Source: Candidatus Tenderia sp. (lineage in GTDB: Bacteria > Pseudomonadota > Gammaproteobacteria > Tenderiales > Tenderiaceae). From it: a DNA stretch of 54,557 bases. Positions within the stretch are counted from its first letter, which is position 1; each line of letters starts with the position of its first letter. The notes under the pieces were generated by a model, which was given only the letters and a program-made list of their open reading frames with translations, was not told where the DNA came from and made no database searches. This document shows, piece after piece, positions 42,122-50,393 of this stretch. Location: contig JASBUE010000068.1 in the NCBI GenBank assembly GCA_030148045.1, positions 1 through 54,557 of the forward strand, read 5' to 3'. A program made the translations under genes and the position numbers.

Positions 42122-42985
42122 TTATCGATCCTCGGCGAGATCAAACCAGGTTTCGGTCCACGGCATGAAATGGACCAGCCCTTCCAGGATCCCGGCGCTG
42201 TAGTTGCCGTTCATGCCCAGAAAATTTCCCCGGGCCAGATAAAGGTGTTCGCGGTTGTGGTTTTGCGCTGCCTGCTGTTCGGCCTGTTTGCGTACATCGT
42301 CCCGGGCATTGGCGACAAGTACGGAGTTGACTGAACTGGCCATCACGGCCAGGTCGTTGCCACTGTCGCCGGCGAACAGGGTCGTGTCGTGGGCGTAGCC
42401 TTTTTGTTTCCTCAGGAACTCGATGGCGTGCAGCTTGGTGGCGTTTTCGGGCAGCAGGTCCAGCAGGCCCACATGCTCCAGATCGTCGACGCTCCAGATC
42501 AGGCTGGCGCGGATGTTGTGTTGCCGCAGGCGCTGTTGCATCTCTGTCAGCAGGCCGTCCACATCGCAGTCTTCCGGTACGTAATAACTCAGCTTGAAGG
42601 TATTCTGTTTTTCCGTCTCCTGTTGCCTGAGTAGATTCATGTCGGTGAACAGCGCCGCCAGCCGGTCATGAGTGTAGCCGGCCCAGCAGGGGGCAATCTC
42701 CTGTTGCCAATCATCCCAGAGCTGCCATTCGCCTGATTGGATTTCATAGATGGTGCTGCCTACATCCCCCAGGACGTAATCGGGCGTGGGGAGTTGAAAT
42801 TCATCGATGGCGTCGAGCACCAGCGCCTTGTGGCGGCCGGTGACATAGGCGACATCCACCTCGGGTCGTTTTGCCAGTTGGGCGAACAGGCGTCTTGCCG
42901 CGGGCGATTCGGGGGGATCACCGTTGGGTAGGAGGGTACGGTCCAGGTCGGTGCAGATCAGGATTTTGTCAGACACGGGTCTCAC
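42122..42985 (-). CDS. HAD-family sucrose-phosphatase-like hydrolase
   Basis: 287 aa from GTG 42985; GTG 42976 with better ribosome spacing is an alternative. HAD motif I is CTDLDRTLL, motif II is the TGRHKAL segment, and motif III/IV is FAGDSGNDLAVM. The cap domain (YEIQSGEWQLWDDW) places it with sucrose-6-phosphate phosphatases and mannosyl-phosphoglycerate phosphatases, which often complete compatible-solute synthesis. No synthase gene is beside it. It is preceded by a barrel-protein stub 8 nt upstream. Confidence 0.82.
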   Translation of the reverse strand: MRPVSDKILICTDLDRTLLPNGDPPESPAARRLFAQLAKRPEVDVAYVTGRHKALVLDAIDEFQLPTPDYVLGDVGSTIYEIQSGEWQLWDDWQQEIAPCWAGYTHDRLAALFTDMNLLRQQETEKQNTFKLSYYVPEDCDVDGLLTEMQQRLRQHNIRASLIWSVDDLEHVGLLDLLPENATKLHAIEFLRKQKGYAHDTTLFAGDSGNDLAVMASSVNSVLVANARDDVRKQAEQQAAQNHNREHLYLARGNFLGMNGNYSAGILEGLVHFMPWTETWFDLAEDR

Positions 42986-42993
42986 CCTTTAAT

Positions 42994-43084
42994 TAAAACT
43001 TGGCGCCCAGGTAAAGCGCCAAACTGTCGGCATCTATTTCGGCATGGCCGGATTTATAATTCATGGCTCTCAGCTTGACCTGTG
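42994..43084 (-). pseudogene. 3' stub of a second outer-membrane barrel gene
   Basis: The minus strand encodes about 29 codons ending ...DADSLALYLGAKF and TAA. The preceding strand reads QVKLRAMNYKSGHAEI, an alternating pattern. The C-terminal Phe is the barrel signal. The frame begins at a perfect palindrome (43082-43120), where the rest of the gene has been lost. It stops 8 nt before the phosphatase start. Confidence 0.6.
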
Positions 43085-43120
43085 AACACGCCACCGGCTT
43101 TAAGCCGGTGGCGTGTTCAC
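43082..43120. repeat. Perfect 19-bp palindrome
   Basis: GTGAACACGCCACCGGCTT, a single T, and its exact complement. There is no T-run on either side, so it is not a normal terminator. It sits exactly at the breakpoint of the barrel-gene stub, 64 nt downstream of the aminotransferase gene. Confidence 0.75.
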
Positions 43121-43184
43121 CGTTAGGCACAAAAAATGGGGCCTGCCGCCAAGGCCCGTTGTGCCGGCCGAAAGTGTGGCCGTT

Positions 43185-44366
43185 TTAACCGGCCAGCACC
43201 CGCTGCGCCGCCGCCACCTCCACGCCGCGTTCAACCGGCGCCTTCATGCGTCCCAGCACGTCGTCCAGGGCATTGAGACATAGGTAGACGTTGCGGGCGT
43301 TACAGGCATGACCCATCAGGCCGATACGCCACACCTTGCCCGCCATGGCACCGAGCCCGGCGCCGATCTCCAGTGAATAGTCGTTCAGTAGGGTGGCGCG
43401 CACGGCGGCGTCGTCCACGCCCTCGGGGATGGTGACCGCGTTGAGCTGGGGCAGGCGTTCCTCTTCGTGGACCACGAAGTTGAGCCCCATGGCCTCAAGA
43501 CCGGCGCGCAGCGCCTGGTGGTGCTTGGTGTGACGCGCCCAGGCGTTTTCCAGCCCTTCCTCTTTCAGGATCACCAGCGCCTCGTGCAGGCCGTAGAGGG
43601 CGTTGATGGGCGCGGTGTGATGGTAGGCGCGCTTGCCTTCACCGCCCCAATAACCCATCACCAGATTGAGGTCGAGAAACCAGCTTTGCACCTTCGACGG
43701 ACGATTGCGCACCTTCTCCAGGGCGCGCTCGCTGAAGCTCACCGGCGACAGGCCGGGCGTGCATGACAAACACTTCTGCGTACCGGAGTAGATGGCGTCG
43801 ATATGCCACTCGTCCACCCGCACCGGCGTGCCGCCCAGGGAGGTGACGGCATCGACGATGGTGAGACAGTCGTGCTGGTGGGCGATCTCCACCAAGGTCT
43901 TGGCGTCAGACTGGGCGCCGGTCGAGGTCTCGGCGTGGACGAAGGCGACGATCTTGGCATCGGGGTTGGACTTGAGCGTCTCTTCCAGCTTGTTGGGGTC
44001 TACCGCCTTGCCCCAGTCGTCCTCGACCATCACGGCGGTGCCGCCGCAACGTTCCACGTTCTCTTTCATGCGGCCGCCGAAGACGCCGTTTTGGCAGACG
44101 ATGACCTTGTCGCCCGGCTCGACCAGATTGACGAAGCAGGTCTCCATGCCGGCGGAGCCGGGTGCCGAGACCGGCATGGTGAGTTCGTTCTTGGTCTGGA
44201 ATGCATATTTCAGCAGCTCCTTCATCTCGTCCATCATGGCGACGAAGACGGGATCGAGGTGGCCGATGGTGGGGCGCGACATAGCCTCCAGAATGCGCGG
44301 ATTGACGTCCGAGGGACCCGGACCCATCAGGGTGCGTTGCGGGGGATGAAACGATTTTGTCGTCAT
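43185..44366 (-). CDS. Serine/alanine-glyoxylate aminotransferase
   Basis: 393 aa, PLP-dependent class V. Start MTTKSFHPPQRTLMGPGPSD is typical of this family (MGPGPS). The PLP lysine is in YSGTQKCLSCTPG, with VDAVTSLGG before it and the GKVWRIGLMGHAC motif near the end. It turns glyoxylate into glycine using serine or alanine. The glcDEF genes upstream on the same strand make glyoxylate from glycolate, so together they form a photorespiratory salvage route, as expected in an organism with RuBisCO. A 111-nt gap with a palindrome separates it from glcF. Confidence 0.92.
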   Translation of the reverse strand: MTTKSFHPPQRTLMGPGPSDVNPRILEAMSRPTIGHLDPVFVAMMDEMKELLKYAFQTKNELTMPVSAPGSAGMETCFVNLVEPGDKVIVCQNGVFGGRMKENVERCGGTAVMVEDDWGKAVDPNKLEETLKSNPDAKIVAFVHAETSTGAQSDAKTLVEIAHQHDCLTIVDAVTSLGGTPVRVDEWHIDAIYSGTQKCLSCTPGLSPVSFSERALEKVRNRPSKVQSWFLDLNLVMGYWGGEGKRAYHHTAPINALYGLHEALVILKEEGLENAWARHTKHHQALRAGLEAMGLNFVVHEEERLPQLNAVTIPEGVDDAAVRATLLNDYSLEIGAGLGAMAGKVWRIGLMGHACNARNVYLCLNALDDVLGRMKAPVERGVEVAAAQRVLAG

Positions 44367-44410
44367 GGTGCTTCTCTCTCTTTTGCGTTTGATTTGACCA
44401 CTTTTTATTT

Positions 44411-44478
44411 AACCACGGGGGACACGGGGGCTCGGGGAAATGTGACGGGATTCAAATGCCCCCGTGTCCCCCGTGGTT
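44411..44478. repeat. Long inverted repeat between glcF and the aminotransferase gene
   Basis: AACCACGGGGGACACGGGGGC (44411-44431) and its exact complement (44458-44478) form a 21-bp stem with a 26-nt loop. The ACCACGGGGGACACGG type sequence recurs in many bacterial genomes as a palindromic repeat. The last base of the right arm overlaps the glcF stop codon (TAA read from 44480-44478). Confidence 0.8.
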
Positions 44479-45689
44479 TATTTAAAATCCAATAATTCTA
44501 TCCAGTGTTTCACAGGGAACCGCGCCTCACTTTCCAGATGCAGTTGGCAGCCCACATTGGCTGTGGCGATTACGTCCGGTCCGCCACCTTCGAGGGCGCC
44601 GAGTTTGTTGTGCAGCAGTTGCCGCGACAACTCGGGTTGCAAAATAGTGTAGGTGCCGGCCGCGCCGCAGCATAGATGACTGTCGGGCACCGGGGTCAGT
44701 TCATAGTCGCAGCGCGCCAGAATCGATTCCACCGTACCGCCCAGCTGCTGGCCGTGCTGCAAGGTACAGGAGGAATGATAGGCCGCCTTGACGCCCTTGC
44801 CGACATGCTTGAATTCACTCAGATCCTCGTCGCGCAGCACCTCGCTCAGGTCGCGCGCCATGTTGCTGATGTGCAGGGCCTTGCCGGCGTAGACGGGATC
44901 ATTCTTCAATACCTCGCCGTACTCCTTCACCATCAGGCCGCAGGCGCTGGCGGTGAGTACGATGGCCTCGACGCCGTCTTCCACATCGGGCCACCAGGCG
45001 TCGATGTTGTTGCGCATGCGCTGTTTGGCGGTGTCCAGGTCTGACAGATGCTGATTGACGGCGCCACAGCAGCCGGCCCGCGGCGCGCTGATGAGCGAGA
45101 TGCCCAGCCGGTCCAACACCCTTGCCGCGGCGGCATTGGTGTTGGGGGCGGTGAGCGCTTGTACGCAACCCTCCAGGGTCAGCATGCGGCGGGCGTGTTG
45201 GGTCGCGGGCCTGGGTGCGGCCGTCTTTTGCGGCGGCAGCTTTTTCTTTAAGTTGGCCGGCAGCAGCGGTCTCACCAGACGCCCGGCCTTGAGCGCCAGA
45301 TTGAAACGCTTGGTATCGGGCAACACTTCCAGCAAAGCGGTGCGCAACATGCGTTCGCCCAGGGGCCGCTCGGTTTTTTCCTCCACCAGCTTGCGTCCGA
45401 TCTCCACCAGGCGCCCGTAGCGCACGCCCGAGGGGCAGGTGGTCTCGCAGGCGCGGCAGGTGAGGCAGCGGTCCAGGTGCAGGCGCGTCTTGTCCGTGGT
45501 CTCTTTGCCTTCGAGCAGATCCTTGATGAGATAGATGCGGCCGCGCGGCCCGTCCAGTTCCGAACCCAGTAATTGATAGGTGGGGCAGGTGGCGGTGCAG
45601 AAGCCGCAGTGCACACAAGAGCGCAGGATAGCGTCGGCCTCGGCGACCTCGTCGTTTTGTTTTAATGCGGGATCGATCTGGGTCTGCAT
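44478..45689 (-). CDS. glcF: Glycolate oxidase iron-sulfur subunit
   Basis: 403 aa. Two 4Fe-4S motifs: CVHCGFCTATCPTY near residue 30 and CLTCRACETTCPSG near residue 80. Two CCG domains follow (AGCCGAVNQHLSD, CCGAAGTY). It passes electrons from GlcD/GlcE to quinone at the membrane. It is the last of glcD-glcE-glcF; glcE ends 2 nt before its start. Confidence 0.95.
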   Translation of the reverse strand: MQTQIDPALKQNDEVAEADAILRSCVHCGFCTATCPTYQLLGSELDGPRGRIYLIKDLLEGKETTDKTRLHLDRCLTCRACETTCPSGVRYGRLVEIGRKLVEEKTERPLGERMLRTALLEVLPDTKRFNLALKAGRLVRPLLPANLKKKLPPQKTAAPRPATQHARRMLTLEGCVQALTAPNTNAAAARVLDRLGISLISAPRAGCCGAVNQHLSDLDTAKQRMRNNIDAWWPDVEDGVEAIVLTASACGLMVKEYGEVLKNDPVYAGKALHISNMARDLSEVLRDEDLSEFKHVGKGVKAAYHSSCTLQHGQQLGGTVESILARCDYELTPVPDSHLCCGAAGTYTILQPELSRQLLHNKLGALEGGGPDVIATANVGCQLHLESEARFPVKHWIELLDFK

Positions 45690-45691
45690 GA

Positions 45692-46756
45692 TTACAACTC
45701 TGCGTACATCCGGCCGGGATTGAAAATCCCCTGTGGGTCGAAACTTGTTTTCAAACGCTGGTGCAGCAGGCGCAGCGGTTCGGCCAGCGGCTGGAACACC
45801 TCGCCGTCACGGTCGCCGCCGCGAAACATGGTGGCGTGGCCGCCGTGTTGTTGCACCACGCCGCGAATCTGTTGTGCATCATTGTCGCTGAACAGCCAGC
45901 GCTGCGCGCCGCCCCAATCAAACAGCCATTCGCCGCCGAGGGCGAGCGGTGGTGTGTCCGGTTTCACCACGATGCGCCAGAGTGGCTTGTCGCCGTTGAA
46001 AAACGATAGTTGCTGCTCGCCCAGCCGTTGCCAGAAGTGACTGCGCGGACTGAGCGCATCGCCGGGCAGTTTGCGTCGCGCCTCATGGACCGACCGTTCG
46101 CTGCCGGCCAGGCGCAGATAGCACTGTCCCTTGTAGTAGCAGGCGGCGTCGACAGGCAGGGCCTTGCCCAGCAGGCCGCTCATGAGTGTGATGGCATCCG
46201 CGGCGCTGCATTCGTGATACAGGGTGGTCACAGCGGCGGGGCGGGGCAATACTTTTAAACTCACTTCCAGCAGCACGCCCAGGGTGCCCCAGGCGCCGGC
46301 CATCAGGCGCGAGATATCGTAGCCGGCCACGTTCTTCATCACCTGGCCGCCGAAGCGCAGGATCTCAGCCTTGCCGTTGAGCAGGCGGCAGCCGAGTACG
46401 AAATCGCGCGCCGCGCCGGCGTATGGGCGGCGCGGCCCGGAGAGACCACAGGCGATGGTGCCGCCCAGGGTGGCGTGGTCGCCGAAGTGTGGCGGCTCGA
46501 AGGCGAGCATCTGGTTGTTGTCCGCCAGGGTTTGTTCGATTTCGGCCAACGGTGTGCCGGCGCGGGCGCTGAGCACCAGCTCGCGCGGGTCGTAATCGAC
46601 AATGCCACGATGGCCGCTCACCGCCAGCACATCACCTGCGGGCCTGCGGCCGAGCATGGTCTTGCTGCCACCGCTGACGATATTCAGACCGCGTTTCTCC
46701 TGCGCCTCCTGCCGCACCTGGTCCTGCAGCCGTGCGCCGATATTATCTTCCGTCAT
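45692..46756 (-). CDS. glcE: Glycolate oxidase FAD-binding subunit GlcE
   Basis: 354 aa from ATG 46756, overlapping the glcD stop by 4 nt. The upstream extension of the frame is shadow sequence. FAD_binding_4 features: GHRGIVDYDPRELVLSARAG, PLAEIEQTLADNNQMLAFEP, PHFGDHATLGGTIACGLSGP, FVLGCRLLNG. It is shorter than GlcD and lacks the catalytic C-terminal His motif, as usual for GlcE. Confidence 0.94.
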   Translation of the reverse strand: MTEDNIGARLQDQVRQEAQEKRGLNIVSGGSKTMLGRRPAGDVLAVSGHRGIVDYDPRELVLSARAGTPLAEIEQTLADNNQMLAFEPPHFGDHATLGGTIACGLSGPRRPYAGAARDFVLGCRLLNGKAEILRFGGQVMKNVAGYDISRLMAGAWGTLGVLLEVSLKVLPRPAAVTTLYHECSAADAITLMSGLLGKALPVDAACYYKGQCYLRLAGSERSVHEARRKLPGDALSPRSHFWQRLGEQQLSFFNGDKPLWRIVVKPDTPPLALGGEWLFDWGGAQRWLFSDNDAQQIRGVVQQHGGHATMFRGGDRDGEVFQPLAEPLRLLHQRLKTSFDPQGIFNPGRMYAEL

Positions 46757-48231
46757 CAGAAACGCTCCAGCTCGGGGTGGGGCAGCTGGCCCTTGTGGAC
46801 GTGCATGGCGCCGAATTCGGCGCAGCGGTGCAGGGTGGGCACGGCCTTGCTCGGGTTGAGCAGTCCGTCGGGATCGAAAGCGGCCTTGACGGCGTGAAAC
46901 TGGCTCAGTTCCGCGCTCTGGAACTGGACGCACATCTGATCGATCTTCTCCATACCCACGCCGTGCTCGCCGGTGATGGTGCCGCCCACGTCGACGCACA
47001 GTTCCAGAATTTTGCGGCCGAACGCCTCGGTGCGCTCCAGCTCGCCGGGCTGGTTGGCGTCGAACAGGATCAGCGGGTGCAGGTTGCCGTCACCGGCGTG
47101 GAAGACGTTGGCCACCGGCAGCTGGTACTCCCGCGACAGCTCGCTGATGCGGTGCAGCACCCTGGGCAGTTGGCGGCACGGGATGGTGCCGTCCATGCAG
47201 TAGTAATCGGGGGCGATGCGGCCCACGGCGGGGAAGGCCGACTTGCGTCCCTTCCAGAACAGCTGGCGCTCGGCCTCGTCGCGGGCGGTGCGCACCTCGA
47301 TGGCGCCGCTTTCCTTAAGGATCCGGCGCGCGGTCATGATCTGTTCCGAGACTTCGGCGTTGGTGCCGTCCAGTTCGCACAGCAGAATCGCCTCGGCGTC
47401 GCGCGGATAGCCGGCATGGGCGAAATCCTCCGCCGCCTGGACGGCCAGTTTGTCCATCATCTCAAGGCCGGCGGGGATGATGCCGGCGGCGATGATGGCG
47501 CCCACCGCCTCGCCCGCCCTGCCCACGTCGTCGAAGGCGGCCAGCACCACCTGGGCCCGTTCCGGCCGCGCCAGGAGTTTTACTGTGACTTCGACGATGA
47601 CGCCCAGCATGCCCTCGGAACCGGTCATCAGCGCCAGCAGATCGTAGCCGGGGCTATCCAGGGTCTCGGCGCCGATGGTGACCAGTTCGCCCTCCACGGT
47701 GATGATCTTGAGTTGCAGGATATTGTGCACCGTCAGGCCGTACTTGAGGCAGTGCACGCCGCCGGAGTTCTCCGCCACGTTGCCGCCGATGGTGCAGGCG
47801 ATCTGGGAGGAGGGGTCCGGAGCGTAGTAGAGATTGTGCGGCGCGGCGGCCTCGGAGATGGCCAGGTTGCGCACGCCGGGCTGCACTGTGGCCATGGCGT
47901 TGCGCGCATCGATGTCGAGAATCTTAGTGAACTTGGCCAGGCTGAGCAGCAGGCCGTTTTCCAGCGGCAGGGCGCCGCCAGACAGGCCGGTGCCCGCGCC
48001 ACGGGCGATCACCGGCACCTTGAGCTGGTGGCAGAGACGCATGATGGTGCGCACCTGCGCGACCGTTTCCGGCAGCGCCACCACCATGGGCAGGCGCCGA
48101 TAGATGGACAGGCCGTCGCATTCGAAGGGGCGCAGCTCTTCAGGTTCGGTCAATACCGCCTCATCGGGCAGCAATTGTCTTAGCGCCTGGATCAGACGAT
48201 CCTTGTGCGCAGCGTGGTCCTCCCCGCTCAT
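46756..48231 (-). CDS. glcD: Glycolate oxidase catalytic subunit GlcD
   Basis: 491 aa from ATG 48231 (MSGEDHAAHKDRLIQALRQL), matching the length and start of other GlcD proteins. A longer frame to 48300 lacks a ribosome site. FAD domain: PFECDGLSIYRRLPMVVALP, VIARGAGTGLSGGALP, NVAENSGGVHCLKYGLT, LMTGSEGMLG. The C-terminal region has NVFHAGDGNLHPLI and GEHGVGMEK, typical of the family. It oxidises glycolate to glyoxylate. Confidence 0.96.
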   Translation of the reverse strand: MSGEDHAAHKDRLIQALRQLLPDEAVLTEPEELRPFECDGLSIYRRLPMVVALPETVAQVRTIMRLCHQLKVPVIARGAGTGLSGGALPLENGLLLSLAKFTKILDIDARNAMATVQPGVRNLAISEAAAPHNLYYAPDPSSQIACTIGGNVAENSGGVHCLKYGLTVHNILQLKIITVEGELVTIGAETLDSPGYDLLALMTGSEGMLGVIVEVTVKLLARPERAQVVLAAFDDVGRAGEAVGAIIAAGIIPAGLEMMDKLAVQAAEDFAHAGYPRDAEAILLCELDGTNAEVSEQIMTARRILKESGAIEVRTARDEAERQLFWKGRKSAFPAVGRIAPDYYCMDGTIPCRQLPRVLHRISELSREYQLPVANVFHAGDGNLHPLILFDANQPGELERTEAFGRKILELCVDVGGTITGEHGVGMEKIDQMCVQFQSAELSQFHAVKAAFDPDGLLNPSKAVPTLHRCAEFGAMHVHKGQLPHPELERF

Positions 48232-48335
48232 CGACTTCTCGTAATAACTGACTAAATTGGTAGGGTACGCTATCTCACCAGAGATGGGCCCCAAATGCAA
48301 GGCAATACCCGGATATTTTGCCAGTGAATTCGGGC

Positions 48336-48363
48336 AAAAAAAAAGCCCTCGGCTGGGAGGGCT
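48336..48363 (-). terminator. Intrinsic terminator (minus strand)
   Basis: On the minus strand, AGCCCTC and GAGGGCT form a stem around CCAGCC, followed by a run of nine T. It ends the transcript of the small secreted protein just before the glcD region. Confidence 0.85.
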
Positions 48364-48389
48364 CCTGTTGATTTCTCGTGGGCCCGGCT

Positions 48390-48833
48390 TTATTGGGCCG
48401 GATCGCCGGATGCTTGTTCAGGCGGGGCCTTGGGCGCTTGTTCCGCCTTCGGTTTGGGCGGCAGCAGTTTTTGCAACCGCTGGCTCAGCTCCGGACTGGC
48501 CGTGGTGTTGAATTGGTTGAGGATCTTGGCCAGCTCCTTTTCGCCCTCGAAGGCGCCGACGTCGCGCAACACGCCCCAGACCAGGTCTTTGTCCTCCGCT
48601 TTCACCGTGCCGTTCAGGTTCAACATAGCCTTGGCCAGGGCCTGTTCGTTGGCGGTGACGTTGGTGCTGGCGGCGATCTGCTTAAGCACCTCGCGCTGCG
48701 GTGCCGCGGGTGCGGTTTCCATATTCAGCAGGACTTCCGCCATTTGCTGAATCGTGACCGTGGCCGCCGTGGCGGTCTGCAGCGCCAGGCTCAGGGGGAT
48801 GAACAAAGACAGGATGAATGCCCTCAACTTCAC
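48390..48833 (-). CDS. Small secreted protein of unknown function
   Basis: 147 aa from GTG 48833 with GGAGGAGAT upstream. Signal peptide KLRAFILSLFIPLSLALQTATA. The mature part is mostly helical (QQMAEVLLNMETAPAAPQRE, LNQFNTTASPELSQRLQKLL) with a Pro/Lys/Ala-rich end (PPKPKAEQAPKAPPEQASG). No family is recognised. It is divergent from the M48 lipoprotein gene (135-nt gap), so both may share a regulatory region. Confidence 0.7.
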   Translation of the reverse strand: MKLRAFILSLFIPLSLALQTATAATVTIQQMAEVLLNMETAPAAPQREVLKQIAASTNVTANEQALAKAMLNLNGTVKAEDKDLVWGVLRDVGAFEGEKELAKILNQFNTTASPELSQRLQKLLPPKPKAEQAPKAPPEQASGDPAQ

Positions 48834-48967
48834 TGTTATCTCCTCCGCATTGTTATTGTTGATGTGCGCTTTAACCTTACGTGGATAGTGGTCCCATGTC
48901 CACTGCAACACGGGTTTTGTCTGTCGCCGGAGGCGGCTATAGTTGATGAAGAATTGGAGGACTGACC

Positions 48968-49759
48968 GTGAAAACTAAACTGTTTCTGCTGTTATTGCTG
49001 CTGATCCTGACCGCCTGCGCCGTTTCCCCCACCGGGCGCAAGCAGCTGGCCTTTATGCCCGAGTCGCAGATGATCTCCATGGGGATGCAGTCCTTCCAGC
49101 AGCTGAAACAGGAGACGCCCCGGGTTGACGATCCGGCCGTCAATCAGTACGTGCAATGCGTGGCCGATGCCATCACTACCCTGCCGCAGGTGCAGCAGTA
49201 CAGCAGCGACTGGGAGGTGGTGGTGTTCGATGAAGAGGTGGTCAACGCCTTCGCCCTGCCCGGCGGCCGGATCGGTGTTTACCAGGGGCTGTTGTCGGTC
49301 GCGGAAACGCCGGACCAGCTGGCGGCGATGATGGGGCACGAGGTGGCCCACGTGCTGGCTCAGCACGCTAACGAGCGTGTCTCGCAAAACCTGGCGGTCA
49401 ATCAGACCCTGGCGTTGTTGGAGGACTGGATGGCGTCCAACAACACCGCCTATCGTCAACAGGCCATGGGACTGTTGGGGGTGGGGGCACAGGTGGGTGT
49501 GTTATTGCCCTTCAGCCGCGTGCACGAGAGCGAGGCCGACGAGATCGGCCAGGTCCTGATGGCCAAGGCCGGCTTCGATCCGCGCGCCAGTGTTACCCTG
49601 TGGCGGAACATGGGCAAGGCGGGCGGTGAAGCGCCGCCCGAATTCCTCTCCACCCATCCATCCTATGAAACACGCATCGACCAGTTGCAGGCCGGGGTGG
49701 AGGCGGCCATGCGGTACTATCGGGTGGTGACGCAAAAGCCGGGCTGTAAAATGCCTTGA
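48968..49759 (+). CDS. M48-family metallopeptidase lipoprotein
   Basis: 263 aa from GTG 48968 (GGAGG upstream). Lipobox LTAC gives a lipidated periplasmic protein. The zinc site is GHEVAHVLAQH (HExxH), and the third ligand is in ESEADEIG. The block NAFALPGGRIGVYQGLL is characteristic of the LoiP/YcaL/BepA group. It likely degrades misfolded outer-membrane proteins. Confidence 0.92.
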   Translation: MKTKLFLLLLLLILTACAVSPTGRKQLAFMPESQMISMGMQSFQQLKQETPRVDDPAVNQYVQCVADAITTLPQVQQYSSDWEVVVFDEEVVNAFALPGGRIGVYQGLLSVAETPDQLAAMMGHEVAHVLAQHANERVSQNLAVNQTLALLEDWMASNNTAYRQQAMGLLGVGAQVGVLLPFSRVHESEADEIGQVLMAKAGFDPRASVTLWRNMGKAGGEAPPEFLSTHPSYETRIDQLQAGVEAAMRYYRVVTQKPGCKMP

Positions 49760-49782
49760 GAAGCTGCATTCCAGAAATAATA

Positions 49783-49812
49783 AAGCCCTGTGCCGGCGGC
49801 GGCACAGGGCTT
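49783..49812. terminator. Terminator after the M48 gene
   Basis: AAGCCCTGTGCCG and CGGCACAGGGCTT form a 13-bp stem with a 4-nt loop. Only a short T-rich or A-rich flank is present on each side, so it could act in both directions. Confidence 0.7.
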
Positions 49813-49816
49813 AATA

Positions 49817-49992
49817 TTGGTGGAGGCGGCGGGAATCGGCACTTAGAATCCCTTCGGGCTTCATTAAGTGTACCTACGCTTCGCTACGGCAACCCGCAGA
49901 ACGCGGGCTCTCATCCACGCCACCGCCTCCACCAAATAAAAAAGGGCTGCCTGTCGGCAACCCTCGTTTTATTTGGTGGAGGCGGCGGGAAT
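49817..49992. repeat. Duplicated tmRNA 3'-end sequence around a mini-element
   Basis: The 20-bp TTGGTGGAGGCGGCGGGAAT occurs at 49817-49836 and again, in the same direction, at 49973-49992, where it is the tmRNA 3' end. An 18-bp inverted copy lies at 49923-49940. The 49817-49940 block is thus a mini-element with terminal inverted repeats that copy the tmRNA acceptor stem. ssrA 3' ends are common integration sites, so this may be a scar of an excised island or a tmRNA-derived repeat. Confidence 0.75.
49938..49963 (-). terminator. tmRNA terminator
   Basis: On the minus strand, 10 nt after the CCA end, GGGTTGCC and GGCAGCCC pair around GACA, followed by TTTTTT. It is the expected intrinsic terminator of ssrA. 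Confidence 0.85.
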
Positions 49993-50336
49993 TGAACCCG
50001 CGTCCGCAAATCCTCTGCCTTCGGCTCTACATGCTTATCCCGGGCTATTCATTTAACTGCGGGCTACCCGACGGGCAGGGAAAACCAACAGCGAGTTTGG
50101 TTTAGGTTTTAACGAATCCGCCCCAAACGTGCTTCATCGCGAGCTTGTATGAGTCGACCCCGGTTGACCAAGCGTACAAGCACACATTGGGCCGAGGGCA
50201 CCCTACCGGGTTTTAAGCGGCGAGTGCGTAGTTGTCTTCGTTGGCAACTATGAATTTGCGAATGGTTTTACGAGGGTATCCGCACCTCGGCATGCACCTT
50301 GGGTTTCGCGATCCACGTCGAAGCCATGTCGCCCCC
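49974..50336 (-). ncRNA. ssrA: Transfer-messenger RNA (tmRNA)
   Basis: About 363 nt. The 5' end GGGGGCGACATGGCTTCGAC and 3' end GGTTCAATTCCCGCCGCCTC (then CACCA) form the alanine tRNA-like domain. The tag reading frame (50245-50213) encodes ANDENYALAA and TAA, the classic gammaproteobacterial degradation tag. It rescues stalled ribosomes with SmpB, whose gene lies 1.6 kb upstream on the same strand. The CCA is encoded. Sequence near the 3' end is repeated downstream. Confidence 0.97.
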
Positions 50337-50393
50337 TCGGTTACGAAGATAAGACATTGTACGCGAGGACAAAGTTCCCGGCCAGTGGGATTT

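Noticed and set aside
46732..48183. 483-codon plus-strand frame opposite glcD
   Set aside because: Shadow of glcD; no start signal and no recognisable domain.
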